Positions 1 through 6,537 of a DNA stretch of 9,805 bases are shown in pieces. Position 1 is the first letter of the stretch. Every line of letters starts with the position of its first letter. A program made the translations under genes and the position numbers. The DNA comes from Gammaproteobacteria bacterium (GTDB lineage: Bacteria; Pseudomonadota; Gammaproteobacteria; Pseudomonadales; DSM-25080), in NCBI GenBank assembly GCA_013372965.1, contig JABXIR010000149.1:1-9805 (forward strand), in the 5' to 3' direction. The notes beneath the pieces were generated by a model that saw only the letters and a list, made by a program, of their open reading frames with translations, was not told where the DNA came from and ran no database searches.

Positions 1-400
1 CACCTGTACGCCAAATTCCGCCGAACCCTAATGCATCGGCGGCCAGTAAAATGTTGTTGGCCGCAGCCCCAGTCGATAACACTTGTTCGACCCTCGGCAC
101 TTTCTCGTGCTCTTTAAACACGGTGATGACGATGATTATGAGTGGCGCCCTCAGCAGACGTTCGGAGGACTTCGTCCAATTTTCATCGTCAACGGTCAAA
201 CCGTCAGCTTTGGCCATCACTTCACCTAAGGTCTTTCTAGCCTGACCAGTCACCACCAAAAAACGCCATGGTCTCAGCTGTTTGTGGTCGGGCGCTCTGC
301 ATGCTGCTTCGAACATCTTCGTTAGCTGTTCGTGCGTCGGAGCCGGCGTTGTTAGGCGCGGGAAAGACACACGCTGCGTTAAAAAATTTATGTGACTCAT
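1..400 (-). CDS. YdjA-like nitroreductase family protein (partial, C-terminus outside window)
   Basis: Reading the complement from the ATG at 400-398 gives an open frame of 133 residues that runs off the left edge. It matches the FMN-dependent nitroreductase fold of the YdjA branch. Visible marks are an N-terminal region with Arg10, the segment RAPDHKQLRPWRF (35-47), RAPLIIIVI (84-92), KVPRVEQVLSTGAAANN (100-116) and GFGGIWRTG (125-133), all close to what I recall of E. coli YdjA. Family members are small homodimeric flavoproteins that reduce nitro compounds or related electrophiles with NAD(P)H; the natural substrate is usually unknown. Expected full length is about 185 residues, so roughly 50 are missing. 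Ribosome binding is weak (an AGG about 7 bases before the start). It diverges from the acyltransferase gene with 22 bp between starts, so its promoter must lie inside that gene. Confidence 0.9.
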   Translation of the reverse strand, partial: MSHINFLTQRVSFPRLTTPAPTHEQLTKMFEAACRAPDHKQLRPWRFLVVTGQARKTLGEVMAKADGLTVDDENWTKSSERLLRAPLIIIVITVFKEHEKVPRVEQVLSTGAAANNILLAADALGFGGIWRTG

Positions 401-422
401 GAGTCTGCCTAGGAACTTCCAA

Positions 423-1220
423 ATGAAAACGTTAGGATACTCCGAGACACCCGACGAAGTAATAAGCATTCCCCTTAATTTAGAGGCCGTTTCATTGCGA
501 AAAGATCATCGACCCGCCTGGATTAAACACCTGGCCGAACGTTTTAATCGTTGGTATGTGCGACAGTATATCGAGCCTCAACTCGAGCGTCTGGGTCAAT
601 TTGCCCATATCGTGGGTCCGCGCCACCTGAAACTTTTTGGCGCAGGTATTTCCATTGGTGATTGTCTGCACATGGCGTGTGATGCTGATCGTAACGTTCG
701 AATCATAAGCTGGCCTACCGCCAAACGATCTTCGAGCATTCGTATTGGCGACTATTGCCTTATTTCACCTGGAGTCAAAATTCAAGCAGCACAATCCATC
801 GACATCGGCAACAACTGTATGATCGGTGCTGATGCATCCATCTCCGATAGCGATTGGCACGGTCTTTATAACCGACTTCGCCCTTTCGGACGCGCCACTC
901 GGCCCGTAAAACTTCACGACAACGTTTGGGTTGGCGAACGGGCCATTATCTGTAAAGGCGTAAGCATCGGCGAAAACAGCGTGATTGGCGCTGGAGCAGT
1001 TGTTACCAAAGACGTCGAAGCGAATGTCGTTGTCGCTGGAAATCCCGCCAAAATCATCAAAAAAATCAATCCCAAGCGCCGGATGCTCAAGCGCGAAGCC
1101 ATGTTCATTGATCCTGAGCACTTCGCTGAAACCGCTCGAGAGCTCGACCGATACGTTATGGCAGACAATTCTGTTGTTCGATGGATACGACAACTTGTCG
1201 CACCTACAAAAACACGCTAG
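423..1220 (+). CDS. Hexapeptide-repeat (left-handed beta-helix) acyltransferase
   Basis: This encodes 265 residues from the chosen ATG at 423. The central part (about 106-213) is a left-handed beta-helix built from hexapeptide repeats, for example IRIGDY, IDIGNN, VWVGER, VSIGEN and VIGAGA. It ends in the classic VVAGNPAKII segment (203-212), which in this family contacts acetyl-CoA. His146 in the loop SDSDWHGLY is the likely catalytic base. The about 100-residue N-terminal region and the about 50-residue helical C-terminal tail are not recognised. Family members move acetyl or other acyl groups onto sugars, polysaccharides or small molecules; the acceptor here cannot be told. An in-frame ATG at 399 would add 8 residues, but it has no ribosome-binding site, whereas the 423 start has AGGA at 411-414, 8 bases away. 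The cyclase gene follows after 32 bp, probably in the same transcript. Confidence 0.85.
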   Translation: MKTLGYSETPDEVISIPLNLEAVSLRKDHRPAWIKHLAERFNRWYVRQYIEPQLERLGQFAHIVGPRHLKLFGAGISIGDCLHMACDADRNVRIISWPTAKRSSSIRIGDYCLISPGVKIQAAQSIDIGNNCMIGADASISDSDWHGLYNRLRPFGRATRPVKLHDNVWVGERAIICKGVSIGENSVIGAGAVVTKDVEANVVVAGNPAKIIKKINPKRRMLKREAMFIDPEHFAETARELDRYVMADNSVVRWIRQLVAPTKTR

Positions 1221-1252
1221 GCTTATGCCTCTGATCTTCTGTTGCGACTGAT

Positions 1253-2644
1253 ATGCTCAACCCAAACTTACATACTGAAGCTGATGACTCAGGTTTCGAA
1301 AGTTCGATTAACCGTCATCAGTACCTCTTCAGAACCTTAAGCTGTATCGCCGCAGCAGCGACACTCTACACTCAGATGTCCGTTAGCGCCGATTGGCTCA
1401 TCATCGGTTACGCCATCGCGATGTTGATTTACCCCGGCGTTAGTTATCAAATCCTCAAGCTATTCGGCGATAAAATGCGCTCCAGCATTGCTGTGTTTCA
1501 AGCTGTCGATGCTGCGCTCATTGGCGGTGCGTTAGTCTTAGTTGACTTTAGCTTGTTACCGACGATTATGTTCGTCGCGCTGATTCAATTTAACTCGCTC
1601 GTTAATGGTGGCGGTACAAAGTGGCGAAACGATAACCTCGCCTTCGTCGCGGGCATCGCCATGATGAGTTTGTTGCATCAACCTGTACTTGAGTTCTCAA
1701 GCGATCTAGCCATCTCGAAGGCTGCATTAATCGGTATCACCAGTTACTTCTGTATTTATGCGCTGTACATGCATGATGTTGTGCGCAAAACAAAAGTGAA
1801 TACCGAGGCGGTGCGACAAGAACAAACCGCACTTATGCAGTCAAACTACAAACTAAGTAAGTACATCTCGCCGCAAATCCATCAGCAGATCATGTCGGGT
1901 CGAGACGTTCGCTTAGGCACTCAACGTAAAAAACTTACGGTATTTTTTAGCGACTTAAAAGATTTCAGCACACTCTCTGAAGAGCTGGAGCCCGAGCCAC
2001 TTACCGATCTACTGAACACCTACCTGACCGAGATGAGTCAAATCGCCCAACGATATGAAGGTACCATTGATAAGTTTATCGGTGATGCGGTGATGGTATT
2101 TTTCGGCGACCCTGAAACAAGCGGTGCCAAGATGGATGCTCTTAAAGCCGTCGGCATGGCGATTGCCATGAGAAAGCACCTGCGAAATCTGCAGAAGCAG
2201 TGGCGAGTTCAAGGCGTATCGAAGCCGCTGGAGATGCGCGTTGGCATTAACACGGGTTATTGCACCGTTGGTAACTTCGGTACCGAAAGTCGTATGGACT
2301 ACACCGTACTGGGCACCGAAGTGAATTTAGCGTCGCGGCTCGAAAGTGCAGCAAAACCAGGACAAATCTTGATCAGTAGCGCAACCTACGCTTTGGTCAA
2401 AGATCGCGTCATGTGTCGTAAGCGTGGCGAGATTGAAGTGAAGGGCTTCACGCAGCCCATCACCGTTTACGACGTACTCGATTGGCGGAAGAACTTGGGC
2501 AGCCACAAAAACTTTGTCGAACAGTACAGCGATGGTTTCAGCCTACATATGGACCTCGACGAGCTCAAAGCCAAAGATCGTGGTAAAGCGGTCCAAGCAC
2601 TCGAAATTGCACTGACTCAAATAAAGCAAAAAGGCGATCTTTAA
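1253..2644 (+). CDS. Membrane-bound class III adenylate cyclase
   Basis: The 463-residue protein has an N-terminal membrane domain (about 25-175) with some six hydrophobic segments, then a short linker helix (about 195-215, the cyclase-transducer position), then a class III cyclase catalytic domain (about 226-410). Both metal-binding aspartates are present: Asp234 in FFSDLKDF and Asp278 in FIGDAVM. Lys274 and Thr351 sit at the base-selecting positions and fit ATP rather than GTP. Asn358 and Arg362 in VNLASRLE are the transition-state residues. All key residues are intact, so it should make cyclic AMP. The arrangement resembles Pseudomonas CyaB, whose membrane sensor is of the MASE2 type; I infer but cannot prove that domain here. 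The signal sensed is unknown. The ribosome-binding site is weak, and an in-frame TGA at 1232-1234 leaves no upstream alternative start. It lies 32 bp behind the acyltransferase gene. Confidence 0.92.
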   Translation: MLNPNLHTEADDSGFESSINRHQYLFRTLSCIAAAATLYTQMSVSADWLIIGYAIAMLIYPGVSYQILKLFGDKMRSSIAVFQAVDAALIGGALVLVDFSLLPTIMFVALIQFNSLVNGGGTKWRNDNLAFVAGIAMMSLLHQPVLEFSSDLAISKAALIGITSYFCIYALYMHDVVRKTKVNTEAVRQEQTALMQSNYKLSKYISPQIHQQIMSGRDVRLGTQRKKLTVFFSDLKDFSTLSEELEPEPLTDLLNTYLTEMSQIAQRYEGTIDKFIGDAVMVFFGDPETSGAKMDALKAVGMAIAMRKHLRNLQKQWRVQGVSKPLEMRVGINTGYCTVGNFGTESRMDYTVLGTEVNLASRLESAAKPGQILISSATYALVKDRVMCRKRGEIEVKGFTQPITVYDVLDWRKNLGSHKNFVEQYSDGFSLHMDLDELKAKDRGKAVQALEIALTQIKQKGDL

Positions 2645-2657
2645 GATCGCCTTTTTT
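2628..2657. terminator. Bidirectional intrinsic terminator overlapping the cyclase stop codon
   Basis: A near-perfect palindrome (GGCGATCTT-T-AAGATCGCC, 2633-2651) is preceded by five A and followed by six T, so each strand reads as a GC-containing hairpin followed by a U tract. The cyclase stop codon TAA (2642-2644) lies in the loop, meaning the last codons form the ascending arm. On the minus strand the hairpin begins 28 bases after the queF stop codon. It therefore fits as the shared terminator of the two convergent transcription units. Confidence 0.9.
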
Positions 2658-2679
2658 CATTCCGCCATTTTAAACTACG

Positions 2680-3519
2680 CTACTGTCGGACCAACCTAAG
2701 ATCGTTTACCTGGGTTGCAACGTGGCTTCTAAACGGATTGATGTCTAACCCTCCTCGCCGCGTATACCTTGCGTAGACACTAAGCTGGGTAAACAAACCC
2801 GTCTCCCACAAGTCGCAAAACATCCGTTCGACACAATGTTCGTGAAAATCCTGGTGAGATCGAAACGACACCACATAAGCAAGAAGCGATGCGGGACTAA
2901 TTTTGGCACCCTGATACTCAAATACAACGGTCGCCCAGTCGGGCTGGCCAGTGACCGGACAGTTGCTTTTAAGAAGGTTCGAGTAGAGGGTTTCATTTAC
3001 TACTTCACTGCAATTAAATTGAAGCAGATTCGCATCGGGTTGATAGCAGTTGACTTCAATATCTTCATGATCGACACAATGCCCCGAAACGGCGTTCACT
3101 TTGAACGCTTCGAGCGCATCCTCGAGACTAAACAGCTCGACTGTAACGTCGCCATTTGCAGCGGCCGATAGATCGGACTTCATAGTGCCTTTCACTGAAC
3201 CCCAATCGGAAAACTTAGTACCGTTAAATGAGTTGAGATACAACTTAAACGATTTTGATTCAACGATGTTCTCCGAGCTAGCAGGTATTGAAAACCGCGC
3301 AACTGCGACTACGGGAACCCCTTTCGGACTGAGCCACGACACCTCATACGCTGTCCAAATATCGACGCCGTTCAAGGGTACGCTATCGCCCAACTGCGAT
3401 AGTCCATCACGCGCAAGCTTGCGCGGAATTGCCACGAGCTGATTTGGGTCGTAACTCTCTGGGTAGCTCGAAATTTTGCCGAGCTCTAGGCGATCGCCTG
3501 CTGAACTTAAATCTGCCAT
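2680..3519 (-). CDS. queF: NADPH-dependent 7-cyano-7-deazaguanine reductase (preQ0 reductase)
   Basis: This enzyme reduces the nitrile of preQ0 to the aminomethyl group of preQ1 with two NADPH, the last free-base step before insertion into tRNA by Tgt in queuosine synthesis; it is cytoplasmic. The 279 residues match the long, two-domain proteobacterial form (E. coli QueF is 282). Cys187 in LLKSNCPVTGQPDW is the nucleophile that forms the thioimide with preQ0, and Asp194 is the proton donor. The NADPH-binding motif ESKSFKLYLNSFN is at 87-99. The substrate-binding segment SFRSHQDFHEHCVER (218-232) carries His226 and Glu227. It starts 2 bp after the permease stop codon with only a weak ribosome-binding site, so translational coupling is likely. 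It ends at the shared terminator. Confidence 0.97.
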   Translation of the reverse strand: MADLSSAGDRLELGKISSYPESYDPNQLVAIPRKLARDGLSQLGDSVPLNGVDIWTAYEVSWLSPKGVPVVAVARFSIPASSENIVESKSFKLYLNSFNGTKFSDWGSVKGTMKSDLSAAANGDVTVELFSLEDALEAFKVNAVSGHCVDHEDIEVNCYQPDANLLQFNCSEVVNETLYSNLLKSNCPVTGQPDWATVVFEYQGAKISPASLLAYVVSFRSHQDFHEHCVERMFCDLWETGLFTQLSVYARYTRRGGLDINPFRSHVATQVNDLRLVRQ

Positions 3520-3521
3520 GA

Positions 3522-4292
3522 TTAGGATCTCATCCGGCTGCCATTTAACATTTTTAGCGCTGCCAATATCAATACCAGTGTAGCACCTGCGGTGATACTT
3601 AATGCGATGTAGGGCGATACGTCACTTTCGCCCAGAACACCAAAGCGGAACGCATTCACCATGTAAAAAATCGGGTTTGCATGACTGACCGACTGCCAGA
3701 ACTCCGACAACAAGGTAATCGAGTAGAAGATCCCGCCGAGGTAAGTTAACGGCGTCAAAACGAAGGTCGGAATAATCGATACATCATCGAAGGTTCGTGC
3801 ATACACCGCATTAATAAATCCAGCCGTGGCGAACAAAATCGCGGTCGATAAAATCACGATCACCGTTAAACCAACGTGCTGAACATGAATGTCTGTGAAA
3901 AATAAAGTGAGCACGGTAACGACCGCCGCGACACACAAACCACGTGCAACTCCACCCGTCACCCAGCCTGCCAAGATAACCCAGTTCGGCATCGGCGAGA
4001 CCAGCAGTTCTTCGACCGAATTCTGAAACTTAGCACTGAAGAACGAACTGGCCACGTTAGAGTACGAGTTGGTAATGATGGTCATCATGATCAGACCAGG
4101 TGCGACAAACTCCATATAGGAAAAGCCACCCATGTCGCCAATTCGTCTGCCAATTAGCGCACCAAATATCAAGAAATACAGGCCAGTGGTTACGGCAGGT
4201 GGCAAGATGGTTTGCGGCCAAATTCGGATAAAGCGTCGAACTTCTTTTCGGACGATGGTTTTATAGGCCACCCAATTCGCTTGAATGCTCAT
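3522..4292 (-). CDS. yadH: ABC-2 type transporter permease (YadH-like)
   Basis: The 256-residue integral membrane protein has about six hydrophobic segments and the ABC-2 signature region, including SVEELLVSPMP (92-102), the amphipathic coupling stretch that contacts the ATPase. Other typical points are the LPPAVTTGLYFLIFG segment near 30-45 and the FVLTPLTYLGGIFY segment near 177-190. Length and sequence agree with E. coli YadH (256). With the ATPase encoded just upstream (4-bp ATGA overlap) it should form a two-plus-two exporter in the inner membrane. The substrate of YadGH is not established; related ABC-2 exporters move drugs, polysaccharides or lipids. The start has a GAGGG ribosome-binding site about 10 bases upstream. 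The gene symbol is assigned by similarity. Confidence 0.92.
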   Translation of the reverse strand: MSIQANWVAYKTIVRKEVRRFIRIWPQTILPPAVTTGLYFLIFGALIGRRIGDMGGFSYMEFVAPGLIMMTIITNSYSNVASSFFSAKFQNSVEELLVSPMPNWVILAGWVTGGVARGLCVAAVVTVLTLFFTDIHVQHVGLTVIVILSTAILFATAGFINAVYARTFDDVSIIPTFVLTPLTYLGGIFYSITLLSEFWQSVSHANPIFYMVNAFRFGVLGESDVSPYIALSITAGATLVLILAALKMLNGSRMRS

Positions 4293-5218
4293 GACTGTTT
4301 ACCCTCACCGGTTAAGCTCACAAATAATTCCTCAAGACGATTGGCCTTGTTTCTCATACTGCTCACATTCAGTCCCAGCTTAGAAATTTGTCCGAAGAGG
4401 TCGCCTAAGCCTTGAGACTTATCCACATCGACTTCAAACGACGAATCATCGCGCCAACGAATTTCATAGCCCTCGAGCTGCGGCTTTTCGCTAAGAGCCT
4501 CTCCAAGGTCAAATACGAACGTTTCTTGCTGCAGTCGGCCTAGCAGAGCCTTTACACTGGTGTTCTCGACGATCTTGCCCGAGTCGATGATGGCAATGTT
4601 CTTACACAAACTCTCGGCTTCTTCGAGATAGTGAGTCGTCAAGATGATCGTAACTCCTTCGGCATTGACCTTTTCGAGGAACGTCCACATGCTTCGTCGC
4701 AGCTCGATATCGACACCTGCAGTGGGTTCATCGAGAATGAGGACTTGAGGATTGTGAATGAGCGCTCTCGCAATCATTAAACGTCGTTTCATTCCGCCCG
4801 ATAAATTACGAGCCACTTGGTCGCGTTTTTCCCAGAGCCCCAGTTGCTTTAAATAGCCTTCGGCGCGCTCTAAAGCTTCTGCCTTTGGTATTCCATAGTA
4901 ACCCGCCTGAGCTACCAGAATATTAATCACTTTCTCGAAGACGTTGAAATTAAACTCCTGCGGAACCACGCCAAGAAACGACTTGGCAAGGGGGAAATCT
5001 TCGTCGATATCGACACCCATGATTTTCACGCTTCCTGCCGTTTTTCGTACCAACGAGCACAAAATGCCTATTGTGGTCGATTTGCCGGCCCCGTTTGGGC
5101 CTAGCAAGGCGAAGAAATCGCCCTGCTTAACTTGAAAATCGATTCCATCAAGCGCCCTGAAACCATTGTCGTAGGTTTTTTCGAGGCCGCGAATATCGAT
5201 CGCATTGAATTCTGACAT
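4289..5218 (-). CDS. yadG: ABC transporter ATP-binding protein (YadG-like)
   Basis: The 309-residue ATPase energises the partner permease. It shows every nucleotide-binding element in order: Walker A GPNGAGKST (40-48), Q-loop Gln87, signature LSGGMKRR (139-146), Walker B VLILDEP (159-165) with catalytic Glu164, and switch His196. The C-terminal about 80 residues form the extra domain common in ABC-2 exporter ATPases of the YadG/DrrA type. Length agrees with E. coli YadG (about 308). It is the first gene of the minus-strand group yadG-yadH-queF, overlapping yadH by 4 bp. A strong AAGGAG lies at 5236-5231, 12 bases before the ATG, a slightly long spacing. Confidence 0.95.
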   Translation of the reverse strand: MSEFNAIDIRGLEKTYDNGFRALDGIDFQVKQGDFFALLGPNGAGKSTTIGILCSLVRKTAGSVKIMGVDIDEDFPLAKSFLGVVPQEFNFNVFEKVINILVAQAGYYGIPKAEALERAEGYLKQLGLWEKRDQVARNLSGGMKRRLMIARALIHNPQVLILDEPTAGVDIELRRSMWTFLEKVNAEGVTIILTTHYLEEAESLCKNIAIIDSGKIVENTSVKALLGRLQQETFVFDLGEALSEKPQLEGYEIRWRDDSSFEVDVDKSQGLGDLFGQISKLGLNVSSMRNKANRLEELFVSLTGEGKQS

Positions 5219-5230
5219 AAAACGTCTGTT

Positions 5231-5257
5231 CTCCTTTAATCGCGCGCTATTCTAACA
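5231..5257 (-). promoter_or_regulatory. Candidate extended -10 promoter and ribosome-binding site of yadG-yadH-queF
   Basis: On the minus strand the sequence TGTTAGAAT (5257-5249) matches an extended -10 element (TG, one base, then a 5/6 fit to TATAAT). No good -35 hexamer is found 16-18 bases further up, as is common for extended -10 promoters. Transcription would start near 5242, leaving a short leader that contains the AAGGAG at 5236-5231. The site is read from sequence only. Confidence 0.4.
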
Positions 5258-5266
5258 AAGTGAACG

Positions 5267-5301
5267 CGCCTTTTGCGTCGAAACATATACTTAGAAAGGC
5301 G
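5267..5301. repeat. Inverted repeat between arfB and yadG
   Basis: CGCCTTT (5267-5273) and AAAGGCG (5295-5301) form a 7-bp inverted repeat with a 21-bp spacer in the 87-bp gap between arfB and yadG; the second arm is just past the arfB stop end. Lacking a U tract and having a long loop, it is not a convincing terminator, but it may slow read-through from arfB or act as a protein-binding site. Confidence 0.25.
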
Positions 5302-5305
5302 ACGA

Positions 5306-5716
5306 CTACCAGTTGATATTACCTCGCCCTGATTTTACATCGCTGCGCTTTTTCTTTGAGTCTAGGCGTCGTCTGACCGAGGCCCGTGTGGGTGACGTAG
5401 GACGACGGACTTTGTTCCTACGCGCCGCTTGAGAAATAAGCTCTCGCAAACGCTCAAGCGCATCGAGCTGATTCGCTTCTTGGCTCCGATAACTCTGGGC
5501 TTTTATAACCACGTGGCCGCTCTGATTAATACGCCGATCCGAACGCTCCAGCAACTTCTGCTTTAACCACTCTGGAAGTGATGAGCTATGAATATCAAAT
5601 CTCAACTGTATAGCAGAGCTTGTTTTATTAACCGCCTGTCCACCCGGACCACTGGCGCGAATTGCGGTAAATTCAATTTCGTTGTCACGAAGTGACCAAC
5701 CTTCCCCAGAAATCAC
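5306..5716 (-). CDS. arfB: Alternative ribosome-rescue aminoacyl-tRNA hydrolase ArfB (YaeJ)
   Basis: ArfB enters stalled ribosomes that lack a codon in the A site and hydrolyses the peptidyl-tRNA, freeing the ribosome when the tmRNA route is missing or overloaded. The 136-residue protein has the release-factor catalytic domain with GPGGQAVNK (23-31); Gln27 of the GGQ motif is the key residue. A basic C-terminal tail (about 99-131: RRNKVRRP, RASVRRR, SKKKRSDVK) inserts into the empty mRNA channel and separates ArfB from ordinary release factors. Length is close to E. coli ArfB (140). The start is GTG at 5716-5714, supported by AAGGGGG ending 5 bases upstream. An overlapping ATG at 5718-5716 is followed at once by TGA and cannot serve. 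It lies 52 bp behind the thioesterase gene. Confidence 0.95.
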   Translation of the reverse strand: MISGEGWSLRDNEIEFTAIRASGPGGQAVNKTSSAIQLRFDIHSSSLPEWLKQKLLERSDRRINQSGHVVIKAQSYRSQEANQLDALERLRELISQAARRNKVRRPTSPTRASVRRRLDSKKKRSDVKSGRGNINW

Positions 5717-5768
5717 ATCAACCCCCTTGTGGATGTGATATTCGCTAAGTTAATGACAACCATCGAGC

Positions 5769-6152
5769 CTAAACCTCGTTCAAATGCAGCTTCTGATCAT
5801 CGGTTAACGAGGCCGGTTTTTGCGCTTGGTAATCGAAGTGAACCATCACGGTTTTACCTTTTGCGCACAGCACACCTGATTGATAAACACACTGATCAAC
5901 GACAAAGGAAGAATTACCAACGTGACTCACCTCGGTGGTGATCTCAACGTCGTGCTGATAGCCGATTTGAGCCGTGTACTCAATTTCGATTTTTACCACA
6001 ATCAAATGCCAGTCATTCGGATTAAGATCAGGGGTGAATATTCTAAAAATCGGCACCCGAGCATTTTCGAACCACCGAGGTACAACGGTATTATTGATGT
6101 GACCCAACGCATCAGTTTCGTTGAAGGCCGGTGTCATCGTTTTTTTAATCAT
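5769..6152 (-). CDS. Acyl-CoA thioesterase, hotdog fold (4HBT/YbgC-FadM type)
   Basis: The 127-residue protein carries the 4HBT signature near the N-terminus, FNETDALGHINNTVVPRWFENAR (10-32), in which Asp14 is the expected catalytic residue, with His18 and Asn20 nearby. This family hydrolyses acyl-CoA thioesters; the chain length preferred cannot be read from sequence. Length is typical for a single hotdog domain, which works as a dimer or tetramer in the cytoplasm. Its ATG overlaps the end of the VOC gene by 8 bp, and the ribosome-binding site is weak, so translation is probably coupled. Confidence 0.9.
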   Translation of the reverse strand: MIKKTMTPAFNETDALGHINNTVVPRWFENARVPIFRIFTPDLNPNDWHLIVVKIEIEYTAQIGYQHDVEITTEVSHVGNSSFVVDQCVYQSGVLCAKGKTVMVHFDYQAQKPASLTDDQKLHLNEV

Positions 6153-6537
6153 TTGTCGAGCCCGCTTTGATTAATGGTCGCTCTTCCATGATACCGATCA
6201 AATTGGCATCAGGATCTCGAATAAACCCTATCCACAATTCGTGATCCGGCATGTTTGCTGCCCGCTGAGGAGGTCGTTCAACCGAAATCGAAGCCTGCTC
6301 GAACGAAGCGAACACCTCCGCAATATTGGTCACTGTATAGTAAATCGTAGACGTCTGATGATCCGACTCGGGACCTTGCAACGTCGTTAACATCAATCGC
6401 GTATCACCGCATTGAAAAAACGCCATATTCGGCGCGACCTCAAAAAGCATGGGTAGACCAAGAACGTCGCGGTAAAATGACACCGACGCATCTAGGTTCG
6501 TTATTGCAATGGCAATTTGACCAATGTGTGTAATCAT
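6145..6537 (-). CDS. VOC (glyoxalase/dioxygenase fold) family protein
   Basis: The 130-residue protein has the paired beta-alpha-beta-beta-beta architecture of the vicinal oxygen chelate superfamily. Visible marks are IGQIAIAITNLDASVSFY (5-22), YRDVLGLPMLFE (22-33), AFFQCGDTRLML (39-50) and DHELWIGFIRDPDANLIGIMEE (98-119). The last segment supplies a Glu ligand near 118. The first metal position appears to be Gln7 rather than the His of methylmalonyl-CoA epimerase and glyoxalase I, so the reaction is uncertain. It could be a lyase, isomerase or binding protein. The gene overlaps ylqF by 4 bp (ATGA) at its start and the thioesterase by 8 bp at its end. Confidence 0.88.
   Translation of the reverse strand: MITHIGQIAIAITNLDASVSFYRDVLGLPMLFEVAPNMAFFQCGDTRLMLTTLQGPESDHQTSTIYYTVTNIAEVFASFEQASISVERPPQRAANMPDHELWIGFIRDPDANLIGIMEERPLIKAGSTND

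Noticed and set aside
399..422. Upstream ATG at 399 as the acyltransferase start
   Set aside because: No ribosome-binding site precedes it, whereas the ATG at 423 has AGGA 8 bases upstream; it remains possible.
237..422. A 61-codon minus-strand open frame at the left edge
   Set aside because: It is a different frame across the same bases as the nitroreductase, whose frame matches the YdjA family along its whole visible length.
765..1193. A 142-codon minus-strand open frame opposite the acyltransferase
   Set aside because: It lies wholly antisense to a well-supported hexapeptide acyltransferase and shows no recognisable domain.
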